DNA of 64,000 bases from Streptococcus timonensis (GCF_900095845.1 NZ_FMIX01000004.1:937501-1001500); one strand, 5' to 3'; shown: positions 21,599 through 30,901, counted from the stretch's first letter. Numbers and translations: made by a program. The notes: a model not told the origin generated them from the letters alone.

Positions 21599-21815
21599 CT
21601 AGTTGCTCTCCGTCGCTTCTTCCCTCATCTTCTTAGGTGGCTTGCGTTTTTTATAGTGGCTGCGGATGGTGTTGAGGTGGTCGCGAAGATTGACCATGTG
21701 AGTTCTTTCGGGATAAGCATAAGCACCGATGACAGTATAGTCCACAAGGAAATCATAGATTTCCTACAGCTTGAGGCGGACGGTCTTATTCTGGCTGGGA
21801 GCCTTGCCCTTGAGC
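21599..21815 (-). pseudogene. Remnant of an unrecognised coding sequence
   Basis: On the minus strand one frame reads through with coding-like composition directly after the truncated adenylyltransferase: KAPSQNKTVRLKL, an in-frame TAG (21764-21766), then 54 codons starting EIYDFLVDYTVIGAYAYPER and ending in a basic tail before TAG. There is no start codon. It looks like the 3' end of a gene fused by deletion to the adenylyltransferase fragment. I do not recognise the family. Confidence 0.5.
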
Positions 21816-22325
21816 TCAGTCAGTCGCATAGATGACTTGCTTACGACAAATTCCTTTGACCACGTAGGCTGACACCCACCAAAATTCATTACAAGATTTT
21901 TCAAAATCCGTCTTACTAGCTGGGCTTATCCAGAAACGCTGAGGACTGGGAGAATAAGACTCAAACAAATCCTTCTCATCTACTAAAACTGTGAATCCTG
22001 CCTCACTATCCACCCACTCGTTGATGTGATCTTTAGGACAGAGGGTTAAATCAATGCGATTCCCATCTTCAAAAAGTATGAGATAAAGACGGCGATGTCC
22101 TAGAGTAACCTCTTGCTCGATGATACGTTTGCCAAACTGGTCCAACCAAGAAATGTCTCTCGTTAGATTGTCTATGTCATCTACTACATAGACAAGATCA
22201 TAGTCTTGAAATTCATCTGTTTGAATCTTTTGGTTTGTACGTGAACCAGATAGTGCCACAGCATTGACCTGTAACTTTTTAGCTGTTTCTATAATCAGTC
22301 CAAGTATTTCCTGGTCAGTTCTCAT
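21816..22325 (-). pseudogene. Truncated AadK-like adenylyltransferase paralogue
   Basis: 169 codons, closely similar to the gene at 20047 (GSRTNQK, FQDYDLVYVV, NRIDLTLCPKDHI, CNEFWWVSAYVVKGICRKQ) but ending at YATD-stop, where the intact copy continues with HLYGIC for about 100 more residues. The nucleotidyltransferase core is present and the helical C-terminal domain is missing. The two copies diverge in nucleotide sequence, so this is an old duplication or independent acquisition followed by deletion. The start overlaps the upstream membrane gene by 11 bases. Confidence 0.82.
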
Positions 22326-22857
22326 GTGGTTCTTCCTCAGTGGTCTCTATGTTCTGAATAACAGCATCTTCATTTCTTTGCTGAAGAAGCTTCTGAATTC
22401 TTTTTCTCTCTAACTCTCCGACTATAAATTGGATAATAGAACTGATTCCAAAAAGTGGTAGCAGCAACATAATTCCCATTTCTTCCGTCAGCATTAAAAA
22501 GAGGAAATTAATAACTGAAAATATTTCTAAAAACCAGGCATTTAGCCTAAGAAGTTTTGAGTAACTACTAGGATAATGTTTGAGATGTTTATTGCTCTTA
22601 TAAATAGCTGTGAATCCAAAAGCAAGGCTCACTGGTGTGAAAATATAAAAGTCAAAAACATAGAAGAGTAAACCTGCGTAAGGATTAGACCTAAAAGGAT
22701 TATCAAATAAAAAGACACCTGTGGTTACTATAGCTAATAGTAAGAATTCAAGAAAGCGAATTTTCTCAGGTTTTCCTGGTTTAGCAATCATATACGTAAC
22801 TGCGCCTAGTACCAGGACTATCACAAGAAAAGGAGTATCAAACAATAAACTTATCAT
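22315..22857 (-). CDS. Hypothetical membrane protein
   Basis: 180 residues from the ATG at 22857, with AGAGGTG upstream; a GTG three codons earlier overlaps that site. It has four or five hydrophobic helices and a charged C-terminal tail (ERKRIQKLLQQRNED, then acidic). I recognise no family. It overlaps the truncated adenylyltransferase and may have been an operon partner; the intact copy also sits next to a small membrane protein gene. Confidence 0.6.
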   Translation of the reverse strand: MISLLFDTPFLVIVLVLGAVTYMIAKPGKPEKIRFLEFLLLAIVTTGVFLFDNPFRSNPYAGLLFYVFDFYIFTPVSLAFGFTAIYKSNKHLKHYPSSYSKLLRLNAWFLEIFSVINFLFLMLTEEMGIMLLLPLFGISSIIQFIVGELERKRIQKLLQQRNEDAVIQNIETTEEEPHEN

Positions 22858-22906
22858 GATGTACACCTCTTTTAAAGAGCTAAGATTAAGAAATATAGAC
22901 GATTTT

Positions 22907-23314
22907 TCAGATCAATCCTTGAGACTGACGCCATTTATCATAATTTTCGATATCAATGCTGACCATATTCATACAAAGTCCTAGAACCGCCATATCATCC
23001 AAATAGCCTGCTAACGGAATAAAATCTGGAATAATGTCAATTGGGGAAAGGAAATAAATAAGTGCGCTTAAAACGGCTAAAATAGTTCCATAAGGAACCG
23101 TTGTGTATTTCCCTTGAACATAATTTTTCACTAAAGAAATCATGACTGGGATCATTGTAAATTTCTTACCAACCAATGGCATCTCTTTAATTTTTTCTTC
23201 CAAACGGTACAAAAAATCATCTAATCCATCTTTATCGTTTAATAGGGCCTCAGATTGCTCATAGCCACTTTCAAGAGCTTCTTTCACTTGCTCTTCACTT
23301 AGATTTTCAGACAT
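22907..23314 (-). CDS. DUF1232 (YkvA-like) membrane protein
   Basis: 135 residues. An acidic N-terminal half is followed by the DUF1232 signature SPIDIIPDFIPLAGYLDD within one or two hydrophobic helices. The function of the family is unknown. It has a strong ribosome-binding site (GGAGGACAAG) and lies just downstream of parE on the same strand, the position of the conserved small gene next to parE as I recall it in pneumococci. Confidence 0.85.
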   Translation of the reverse strand: MSENLSEEQVKEALESGYEQSEALLNDKDGLDDFLYRLEEKIKEMPLVGKKFTMIPVMISLVKNYVQGKYTTVPYGTILAVLSALIYFLSPIDIIPDFIPLAGYLDDMAVLGLCMNMVSIDIENYDKWRQSQGLI

Positions 23315-23347
23315 ATCTTGTCCTCCATTTGTATTTATATCCTAATT

Positions 23348-25291
23348 TTAAAACACAGTCGCTTCTTCCAGCGTAAACTTGACATTGTCTTCAATCCACT
23401 TACGACGTGGTTCGACCTTGTCACCCATGAGGACATTGACACGACGTTCTGCTCGTGCTAGGTCTTCAATCGTAACACGGATGAGGGTACGAGTTTCTGG
23501 GTTCATGGTTGTTTCCCAAAGTTGATCGGCATTCATCTCACCAAGCCCCTTGTAGCGTTGGAGGGTGGCTCCTTTACCAAACTGCTTACGGAGTTCTTCC
23601 AGTTCTCCGTCTGTCCAAGCATATGCCACTTCTTCTTTCTTTCCTTTACCTTTGGACATCTTGTAAAGAGGCGGAAGGGCGATATAGACATGTCCTGCCT
23701 CAACTAGTGGACGCATGTAGCGATAAAAGAAGGTCAAGAGAAGGGTTTGAATGTGGGCACCATCCGTGTCCGCATCGGTCATGATAATGATCTTGTCATA
23801 GTTGACATCTTCAAGAGAGAAATCTGCCCCAACACCAGCACCGATGGTATAAATCATGGTGTTGATTTCTTCGTTTCTGAGGATATCTGCCATCTTGGCC
23901 TTGACTGTATTGATGACCTTACCACGAAGAGGCAAAATAGCCTGAAACTTGCGGTCACGACCTTGTTTGGCAGATCCACCGGCAGAGTCCCCCTCGACCA
24001 GATAGAGTTCGTTCTTAGCTGGATTTTTAGACTGGGCTGGGGTTAATTTACCAGAAAGTAAGCCCTTGTCTTTTTTATTCTTTTTACCATTTCGGCTCTC
24101 ATCACGTGCCTTACGAGCCGCTTCACGGGCATCACGAGCCTTGATAGCTTTACGAATCAGATTTGAAGCTAATTCCCCATTTTCCATAAGGAAGAAAGTC
24201 AGTTTTTCAGCAACAATACTATCAACGATTGGACGAGCTAGTGGACTTCCTAGTTTATCCTTAGTCTGTCCTTCAAACTGAAGATGTTCTTCGGGAACCA
24301 AGATAGAAAGAACGGCCGCCAATCCTTCACGGTAATCTGAACCTTCAAGATTTTTATCTTTTTCTTTTAGAAGCCCCGTCTTACGTGCATAGTCATTCAT
24401 AACCTTGGTAATGGCTGACTTAAGTCCTGTCTCATGCGTCCCACCGTCTTTGGTACGGACGTTATTGACAAAGGATAAGATGTTATCTGAAAATCCATCA
24501 TTGTACTGGAGGGCTACTTCTACTTGGAAACTATTATCTTCCCCTTCAAAGTATAGAACTGGTGTCAAGGTTTCCTTGTCTTCGTTGAGGTAGGAAACAA
24601 AGTCCTGTACCCCGTTCTCATAATGAAATTCGATTGCTTCATCTGTTCGCTTGTCCGTTAATGACAAGGTTACATTCTTCAAGAGAAAAGCTGACTCATT
24701 GAGACGCTCTGAAATAGTATTGTACTTAAAATCTGTCGTAGAAAAGATACTAGCATCCGGCATGAAGGTAACTTTAGTACCAGTTTTAGATTTTGGGGCC
24801 GTTCCAACTTTTTTAAGAGTTGTAACTGGCTTGCCTCCATTCTCAAAACGCTGTCTATAAACTGTTCCATCACGAGTAATTTCTACTTCTAGCCAACTAG
24901 ATAGGGCATTGACTACAGAAGATCCAACCCCGTGGAGACCTCCTGATGTCTTATAACCACCCTGACCGAACTTTCCTCCGGCGTGAAGGATAGTAAAGAT
25001 AACCTCAACTGTTGGAATGCCCATAGCGTGCATACCTGTCGGCATCCCACGTCCGTGGTCTTGAACGGTTAAACTTCCGTCTTTATTGATTGTCACATCG
25101 ATACGGTCACCAAATCCAGACAAGGCCTCATCGACCGCATTATCGACGATTTCCCAGACTAGGTGATGGAGACCAGCACCGTCTGTCGATCCGATATACA
25201 TCCCTGGACGTTTTCGGACCGCATCCAACCCTTCTAGCACTTGAATGGCATCATCATTATAATTGTTAATATTGATTTCCTTTTTTGACAC
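23348..25291 (-). CDS. parE: DNA topoisomerase IV subunit B
   Basis: 647-residue ATPase subunit of topoisomerase IV. GHKL motifs are EIVDNAVDEALSG, VQDHGRGMPTG and GLHGVGSSVVNAL. The TOPRIM domain has EGDSAGGSAKQ and DADTDGAHIQ for metal binding, and the quinolone-linked region PLRGKVINTVKAK is unaltered at the positions I can judge. It has its own promoter, divergent from plsY, and is separated from parC by about 4 kb of accessory DNA. Confidence 0.97.
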   Translation of the reverse strand: MSKKEININNYNDDAIQVLEGLDAVRKRPGMYIGSTDGAGLHHLVWEIVDNAVDEALSGFGDRIDVTINKDGSLTVQDHGRGMPTGMHAMGIPTVEVIFTILHAGGKFGQGGYKTSGGLHGVGSSVVNALSSWLEVEITRDGTVYRQRFENGGKPVTTLKKVGTAPKSKTGTKVTFMPDASIFSTTDFKYNTISERLNESAFLLKNVTLSLTDKRTDEAIEFHYENGVQDFVSYLNEDKETLTPVLYFEGEDNSFQVEVALQYNDGFSDNILSFVNNVRTKDGGTHETGLKSAITKVMNDYARKTGLLKEKDKNLEGSDYREGLAAVLSILVPEEHLQFEGQTKDKLGSPLARPIVDSIVAEKLTFFLMENGELASNLIRKAIKARDAREAARKARDESRNGKKNKKDKGLLSGKLTPAQSKNPAKNELYLVEGDSAGGSAKQGRDRKFQAILPLRGKVINTVKAKMADILRNEEINTMIYTIGAGVGADFSLEDVNYDKIIIMTDADTDGAHIQTLLLTFFYRYMRPLVEAGHVYIALPPLYKMSKGKGKKEEVAYAWTDGELEELRKQFGKGATLQRYKGLGEMNADQLWETTMNPETRTLIRVTIEDLARAERRVNVLMGDKVEPRRKWIEDNVKFTLEEATVF

Positions 25292-25320
25292 AAGGAACCT
25301 CCTATTTGTTCATCTTTACT

Positions 25321-25349
25321 ATTTTACAGGTTTTCTATGGATTTTGCAA
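25321..25349 (-). promoter_or_regulatory. Promoter of parE
   Basis: Minus strand TTGCAA (25344-25349), 17-base spacer, TAAAAT (25321-25326), followed by AGGAGG before the parE ATG at 25291. Confidence 0.6.
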
Positions 25350-25450
25350 AATTTTTCTAGTTGTAGTTCCCTATTGTCAAATCTTTCTATAACAAGATTT
25401 CAGATGTCACAGCTAGTAAACAGATTCAGTTTCGTTTCTCTCCTATTTCA

Positions 25451-25459
25451 TGGTATAAT
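25451..25459 (+). promoter_or_regulatory. Extended -10 promoter abutting the plsY start codon
   Basis: TGGTATAAT ends six bases before the tandem ATGATG. The predicted transcription start falls at the first ATG. No Shine-Dalgarno sequence is present. Confidence 0.6.
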
Positions 25460-25465
25460 AGAAAC

Positions 25466-26107
25466 ATGATGACAATAGTATTATTAATTATTGCCTATTT
25501 ACTAGGCTCCATCCCTTCTGGGCTTTGGATTGGGCAAGCTTTCTTTAACATTAATATCCGTGAACATGGTTCTGGAAATACAGGTACAACCAATACCTTT
25601 CGTATTTTAGGCAAAAAAGCCGGAATAGCAACCTTTATGATTGATTTCTTCAAAGGTAGTATTGCTACTCTGCTTCCTATTCTTTTTCAGATTCAAGGAG
25701 TTTCACCATTACTATTTGGTCTGGTAGCTGTAATTGGGCATACCTTTCCGATTTTTGCAGGGTTCAAAGGTGGCAAGGCTGTAGCAACCAGTGCTGGTGT
25801 AGTTTTTGGGTTCGCTCCTCTCTTTTGCTTATATTTAGCAGTCATTTTCATTGTAACCCTCTATCTTGGAAGTATGATTTCCCTCTCTAGTGTTACGGCT
25901 GCTCTTGCTGCAGTATTTGGAGCTCTAGTTTTTCCACTATTCGGTTTTATTCTAAATAGTTATGACTTCATCTTCACTGTTATTATCATAGCACTCGCGG
26001 GAATTGTAATCATACGTCATAAGGATAATATCCATCGTATTAAAAATAAAACTGAGAACCTAGTTCCTTGGGGTCTAAATCTGACTCATCAAAATCCTAA
26101 AAAATAG
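25466..26107 (+). CDS. plsY: Acyl-phosphate glycerol-3-phosphate acyltransferase PlsY
   Basis: 213-residue membrane enzyme that makes lysophosphatidic acid, the first step of phospholipid synthesis in Gram-positives. The conserved loops are visible: [22 protein letters not shown] and [18 protein letters not shown]. It has about five membrane helices and ends in a short polar tail. The frame begins with two adjacent ATGs immediately after an extended -10 box, without a ribosome-binding site. It is transcribed away from parE and ends at a strong terminator. Confidence 0.96.
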   Translation: MMTIVLLIIAYLLGSIPSGLWIGQAFFNINIREHGSGNTGTTNTFRILGKKAGIATFMIDFFKGSIATLLPILFQIQGVSPLLFGLVAVIGHTFPIFAGFKGGKAVATSAGVVFGFAPLFCLYLAVIFIVTLYLGSMISLSSVTAALAAVFGALVFPLFGFILNSYDFIFTVIIIALAGIVIIRHKDNIHRIKNKTENLVPWGLNLTHQNPKK

Positions 26108-26141
26108 AAAAACGTCAGTTTCAACTGACGTTTTTTTTTTA
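26106..26141. terminator. Bidirectional terminator, plsY / BMP permease operon
   Basis: AACGTCAGT pairs with ACTGACGTT (26111-26132), followed by ten Ts on the plus strand and preceded by As. It lies between two convergent genes and probably serves both. Confidence 0.88.
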
Positions 26142-26143
26142 TA

Positions 26144-27100
26144 CTATTTAGATTTGATATAGTTGATACCATCTGCCTTCGGTGCAACTGCTTTACCAAA
26201 GAAGGCTGCTAGGACGACAATGGTCAAGAGATATGGTGCGATTTGCAAGTAAACGGCTGGTACTCCTTGCAAGAAAGGAAGCTGTGAACCGATAACTGCT
26301 AAACTTTGAGATAGTCCAAAGAAAAGACTTGAAAGCATTGCTCCTACTGGGTTCCATTTACCAAAGATCATAGCCGCAAGAGCGATAAATCCTGGACCGA
26401 TGATTGTTGTCACTGAGAAGTTAACTGAGATTGATTGAGCATAAAGGGCTCCACCAATTCCTCCAAGGAAACCTGAAATCACAACACCTAGGTATCTCAT
26501 CTTGTAAACATTGATCCCCAAGGTATCTGCCGCTTGTGGATGCTCACCAACAGAACGAAGGCGAAGACCAAAGCGTGTTTTGAAAAGGATAAACCACGCT
26601 AAGAATGAGAAGGCAATCGCAAGGTAACCAAGTAAACTTGTTGACTTGAAGAAGATATCTCCAATGATTGGGATATTTGCTAAAATTGGAAAATCAAAAC
26701 GTCCAAAGGTTTGAACCAGGTTATCCGTTTGTCCCTTGTTATAAAGTACTTTTACTAAGAATACAGCCAAAGCAGGAGCCATCAAGTTTAGCACTGTACC
26801 ACTGACAACGTGGTCAGCACGAAAATGTACTGTCGCTACTGCGTGGATTAGCGAGAAGATTGCTCCAACTATACCACCCACCAAAAGAGCCAACCAAGGA
26901 GTTAATGCTCCCAAATCCTGAGCAAATTCAAGGTTAAAAACTACTCCAGAAAAGGCACCCATGACCATGATTCCTTCTAGTCCGACGTTAACTACCCCAC
27001 CACGTTCGGAGAAAACTCCTCCGATACTTGTGAAAATGAGGGGAGCTGAATAAATCAACATAGACGAAACCATTAGGGTTAACATTGTTGTAATTGACAT
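26144..27100 (-). CDS. Nucleoside ABC transporter permease (second)
   Basis: 318 residues, eight to ten membrane helices, with GERGGVVNVGLEGIMVMGAFSG near the N-terminus, the marker of BMP-linked nucleoside permeases in the branched-chain permease superfamily. It pairs with the permease at 27103 to form the channel. It is the last gene of the nucleoside operon, three bases from its partner, and ends at the shared terminator. Confidence 0.92.
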   Translation of the reverse strand: MSITTMLTLMVSSMLIYSAPLIFTSIGGVFSERGGVVNVGLEGIMVMGAFSGVVFNLEFAQDLGALTPWLALLVGGIVGAIFSLIHAVATVHFRADHVVSGTVLNLMAPALAVFLVKVLYNKGQTDNLVQTFGRFDFPILANIPIIGDIFFKSTSLLGYLAIAFSFLAWFILFKTRFGLRLRSVGEHPQAADTLGINVYKMRYLGVVISGFLGGIGGALYAQSISVNFSVTTIIGPGFIALAAMIFGKWNPVGAMLSSLFFGLSQSLAVIGSQLPFLQGVPAVYLQIAPYLLTIVVLAAFFGKAVAPKADGINYIKSK

Positions 27101-27102
27101 CC

Positions 27103-28161
27103 TTACTTACCTCCTTTTGCTTGTTTCTTTGGTTTGACAAAGCGCTCGATGATATAGTGAACGCTGACAAAGAAGATAATTGAGGCTGTTACGATACTCA
27201 CAAGTTCAGAAGGTACTTGAGCCGCATTCATACCAGGAGCACCGACTTGAAGCACAGCAAACAAGAAGGCTGCAAAAAGGATACCAATTGGTGAGTTTGA
27301 AGCAAGCAAGCTAACCGCCATACCGTTAAATCCGACTGCTAACGATGAACCTTGAACGTAAACATTTTGGAAAGTACCAAGGCCTTCTACTGCTCCACCA
27401 AGACCAGCTAAAGCTCCAGAGATAATCATCGATAGGATAATAGTACGTTTTGCAGAAATACCTGCATATTCAGAAGCATTTGGGTTTAATCCAACTGCAC
27501 GAATTTCAAAACCAAGAGTTGTTTTCTTGAGCAAGAACCAGATAAGTCCGACAGCTATGATGGCAAAGAAAATACCAATGTTCATACGAGAATTACCAGT
27601 CAGTTCAGCCAACCAAGGTGTCTGGTAGGTAGCGTTAGCTCCGACTCGGATGGATGAATCTGTACTCTGCATAATTTCCTTAGGGAATGAATGAATGAAG
27701 GCATTCCCCACGTAGAGAACGATATAGTTCATCATGATAGTTACGATAACTTCAGATGTTCCTAGATAAGCTCTTAAAACTCCTGGGATAGCTCCGACAA
27801 TCCCACCAGCAACTAAGGCGATAAGAATTGTACAAATAATCATCAAGGGACGTGGCATGTCTGGATTTGAAAGAGCAAACCAAGCGCTCAAAATCCAACC
27901 GGCAAGGGCTTGTCCAGGAAGACCAACGTTAAAGAAACCAGCGCGACTTGCTACCGCAAATCCAAGACCAATCAAGATTAAAGGACCCATGGCACGGAAG
28001 ATTTCACCAATTCCTCGTAGGCTACCAAAGGCTGTGTAAAACAATTCTTCATAACCCCAGATGGCATCATAGCCAAAAACCCACATGACAATGGCTCCAA
28101 GTAAGATTCCTAGAAAAACAGAAATCAAGGGAACCGAAATTTGTTGTAATTTTTTAGACAT
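27103..28161 (-). CDS. Nucleoside ABC transporter permease (first)
   Basis: 352 residues from the ATG at 28161, preceded by GAGGAG; an upstream alternative start would lie within the ATPase gene. RAGFFNVGLPGQALAGW is the counterpart of the VNVGLEGIM motif in its partner. About nine membrane helices and a basic tail (KPKKQAKGGK). The start overlaps the ATPase stop by eight bases. It is part of the BMP-type importer for purine and pyrimidine nucleosides. Confidence 0.92.
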   Translation of the reverse strand: MSKKLQQISVPLISVFLGILLGAIVMWVFGYDAIWGYEELFYTAFGSLRGIGEIFRAMGPLILIGLGFAVASRAGFFNVGLPGQALAGWILSAWFALSNPDMPRPLMIICTILIALVAGGIVGAIPGVLRAYLGTSEVIVTIMMNYIVLYVGNAFIHSFPKEIMQSTDSSIRVGANATYQTPWLAELTGNSRMNIGIFFAIIAVGLIWFLLKKTTLGFEIRAVGLNPNASEYAGISAKRTIILSMIISGALAGLGGAVEGLGTFQNVYVQGSSLAVGFNGMAVSLLASNSPIGILFAAFLFAVLQVGAPGMNAAQVPSELVSIVTASIIFFVSVHYIIERFVKPKKQAKGGK

Positions 28162-29689
28162 TACTCTTCTCCTCTCCCAAGTTTCCACCAGCCATCAAGA
28201 CACCAAGTTCTTGCTTGTTGGTTGTTTCTGGTGTTACAATTCCTTGAATCTTACCATCGTGGATAACAGCGATACGGTCTGAGACATTTAAAATCTCATC
28301 TAGTTCAAAGCTGACAACAAGGACAGCTTTCCCGTTATCACGTGCTTCAATCAAGCGTTTGTGAATGTACTCAATAGCACCGACGTCTAAACCACGAGTT
28401 GGTTGGCTGACGATAAGTAGGTCTGGGTCGCGATTAATTTCGCGAGCAATAATTGCTTTTTGCTGATTACCCCCTGAGAGTGCTGAGGCAGGAACAATTT
28501 CACTAGCCGCGCGAACATCAAATTCTTGCATAAGGTTTTTAGCATGAGAAATAATATTCGTGTAATTGAGAATTCCGTTCTTGCTAAGTGGTTCCTTATA
28601 ATAAGTCTGAAGAGCAATGTTTTCTGAAATCATCATGTCCAAAACCAAACCATCGCGATGACGGTCTTCTGGAACATGACCCACACTCATCTCTGTAATC
28701 TGACGTGGATGGAGCCCTATAATAGAACGTCCCTTCAACTCGATACTACCAGACTCAATTTTACGAAGTCCAGTAATTGCTTGAATCAATTCTGACTGAC
28801 CATTCCCATCAATTCCGGCAATACCGACAATCTCACCAGCTCGAACATCGAGAGAAAGATTTTTTACTGCAGGTACTCCGCGGTTTTCATTAACTACCAA
28901 GTCTTTGATAGATAGGACAACTTCTTTAGGTTGGGCAGCTTGTTTCTCTGTTTTAAAGGAAACAGAACGTCCCACCATCATCTCAGCCAAGTCAGCATTA
29001 GTCGCTCCTACAATTTCGACAGTTTCAATGGATTTACCACGACGAATGACTGTAACACGGTCAGAAACTGCACGAATTTCATCCAATTTGTGGGTGATTA
29101 GGATAATTGACTTCCCTTCCTTTACAAGGTTCTTCATAATTGCCATTAACTCATCAATTTCAGACGGTGTTAAAACGGCAGTCGGCTCGTCAAAGATGAG
29201 GATATCAGCACCACGATAGAGTGTCTTCAAAATCTCGACACGTTGCTGAGCTCCGACAGAGATATCGGCTACCTTAGCTGAAGGATCAACTGCCAAGCCA
29301 TAGCGCTCTGATAAGTCCATGATTTCTTTAGTTGCTCGCGCAATATCCAGAACGCCATTTTTGGTTAATTCACTTCCTAAAATGATGTTTTCAGCCACAG
29401 TAAAAGCATCTACCAACATAAAGTGTTGGTGGACCATCCCAATTCCCAGACTAGCAGCTTTAGATGGAGAGTCCAGTTTTACAATTTGACCATTGACCAC
29501 AATCTCACCACTAGTTGGTTCAAGAAGACCTGCTAGCATGTTCATCAGAGTGGATTTACCAGCTCCGTTTTCTCCTAAAAGTGCATGAATTTCACCCTTA
29601 CGTAGTTGAAGGTTAATCTTGTCGTTAGCGACAAATTCACCAAAAACCTTGGTAATCTCACGCATCTCAATGACATTTTCGTGTGCCAT
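28154..29689 (-). CDS. Nucleoside ABC transporter ATP-binding protein
   Basis: 511 residues with two fused nucleotide-binding domains, as in the ribose/nucleoside (RbsA-like) type. The first has Walker A GENGAGKST, signature SVGAQQRVEI and LIFDEPTAVLTPSE. The second has a degenerate Walker A (GIDGNGQSE) with signature SGGNQQKAII. It drives uptake together with the two permeases. A strong hairpin without a T-run separates it from the binding-protein gene. Confidence 0.94.
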   Translation of the reverse strand: MAHENVIEMREITKVFGEFVANDKINLQLRKGEIHALLGENGAGKSTLMNMLAGLLEPTSGEIVVNGQIVKLDSPSKAASLGIGMVHQHFMLVDAFTVAENIILGSELTKNGVLDIARATKEIMDLSERYGLAVDPSAKVADISVGAQQRVEILKTLYRGADILIFDEPTAVLTPSEIDELMAIMKNLVKEGKSIILITHKLDEIRAVSDRVTVIRRGKSIETVEIVGATNADLAEMMVGRSVSFKTEKQAAQPKEVVLSIKDLVVNENRGVPAVKNLSLDVRAGEIVGIAGIDGNGQSELIQAITGLRKIESGSIELKGRSIIGLHPRQITEMSVGHVPEDRHRDGLVLDMMISENIALQTYYKEPLSKNGILNYTNIISHAKNLMQEFDVRAASEIVPASALSGGNQQKAIIAREINRDPDLLIVSQPTRGLDVGAIEYIHKRLIEARDNGKAVLVVSFELDEILNVSDRIAVIHDGKIQGIVTPETTNKQELGVLMAGGNLGEEKSNV

Positions 29690-29778
29690 GTGCTCTTCCT
29701 TTCAGAGTTTTTTGTTTCAAGAAAACTTGCTAAATAACTTAACAAGCTCTATTGAGACAAAATGCCTCAATTCTTAAA

Positions 29779-29799
29779 GAAGCGGCCAATGGCCGCTTC
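29779..29799 (-). promoter_or_regulatory. Intercistronic hairpin between BMP lipoprotein and ATPase genes
   Basis: Nine-pair GC-rich stem: GAAGCGGCC (29779-29787), loop AAT, GGCCGCTTC (29791-29799), extendable by flanking TTCTTA/TAAGAA. No T-run follows on the minus strand, so it looks like an RNA stabiliser or partial attenuator rather than a full terminator. Confidence 0.6.
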
Positions 29800-29820
29800 C
29801 TAAGAAATGACTTCCTTTAA

Positions 29821-30879
29821 TTATTTTTCAGGAACTTTAATGCTGCCATCAAGAATTTTAGCTTTCGCATCCTCAACAGCTTTTTTACCTTCTTCAGAAA
29901 GTCCAGTTACTGCCAAGTCAACACCTTTATCCTTCAATGAGTAAACGATGACTTGTCCGCCAGGGAATTCACCTTTTTCAGCTTTGTTAGCAAGGTCTTT
30001 TACAGCTGTACCAACTTGTTTCAAACTTGAAGCAAGGACAAAGTTTGCTTCTTTACCATCTTTAGAAGTGTATTTACCTTCTTCTGCTTGGTCACGGTCA
30101 ACACCGATAACCCAAACTTTTTCGTCTTCATTTTTACTTTCGTTGATAGATTTAGCTTCTGAGAAGACACCTGCACCAGTACCACCAGCTACTTGGTAAA
30201 CAACGTCTGCACCAGCTGCATATTGAGCAGCTGCGATAGTTTTACCTTTAGCAGCGTCCGCAAATGATCCTGCGTAGTCTACTTTTACTTTGATAGATGA
30301 GTCAACAGATGCTACACCTGCTTTGAAACCAGCTTCAAAACGAGTGATAACTTCAGATTCCATACCACCTACAAATCCAACTTGTTTTGTTTTTGTAGTT
30401 TTAGCTGCTGCAACACCAGCAAGGTATGCTGCTTCGTTATCAGCAAAAGTAGCACTTACAACATTTTTTTGATCTTTAATCACATCGTCAATCAGAACAT
30501 AGTTTAAATCTGTATGTTCTTTGGCAGCATCAGCAACTGCATTTTTAAGTGCAAAACCAATACCAAAGATCAAGTTGTAATTTCCAGCTGCTTGGTTCAA
30601 GTTGTTAGCATAGTCAGCTTCACTTGTTGATTGGAAGTATGTGTAGCCCTTGTCTTTTGATAGACCGTGCTCAGAACCCCAAGCTTGAAGACCTTCCCAA
30701 GCTGATTGGTTAAATGATTTATCATCAACACCACCAGTATCAGTAACGATAGCTGCTTTTGTCTTCACATCAGAAGTCGAAGCTGAGTCAGCGTTACGAG
30801 AAGAGCGATTACCACATGCAGCAAGTCCTAATGCTGCTACTGCAACTAGACCAAGGCCTAGCCATTGTTTCTTGTTCAT
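29821..30879 (-). CDS. BMP-family nucleoside-binding lipoprotein (PnrA-like)
   Basis: 352 residues from the ATG at 30879, which has AGGAGG; the longer upstream frame is rejected. The signal peptide ends in lipobox LAAC with Cys22. VTDTGGVDDKSFNQSAWEGL is the hallmark of PnrA/TmpC-type binding proteins, which bind purine and pyrimidine nucleosides at the cell surface. It is the substrate-binding part of the downstream ABC importer. The homologous pneumococcal protein is a surface antigen. Confidence 0.94.
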   Translation of the reverse strand: MNKKQWLGLGLVAVAALGLAACGNRSSRNADSASTSDVKTKAAIVTDTGGVDDKSFNQSAWEGLQAWGSEHGLSKDKGYTYFQSTSEADYANNLNQAAGNYNLIFGIGFALKNAVADAAKEHTDLNYVLIDDVIKDQKNVVSATFADNEAAYLAGVAAAKTTKTKQVGFVGGMESEVITRFEAGFKAGVASVDSSIKVKVDYAGSFADAAKGKTIAAAQYAAGADVVYQVAGGTGAGVFSEAKSINESKNEDEKVWVIGVDRDQAEEGKYTSKDGKEANFVLASSLKQVGTAVKDLANKAEKGEFPGGQVIVYSLKDKGVDLAVTGLSEEGKKAVEDAKAKILDGSIKVPEK

Positions 30880-30901
30880 TCCTGAACCTCCTAAATTAGA
30901 T

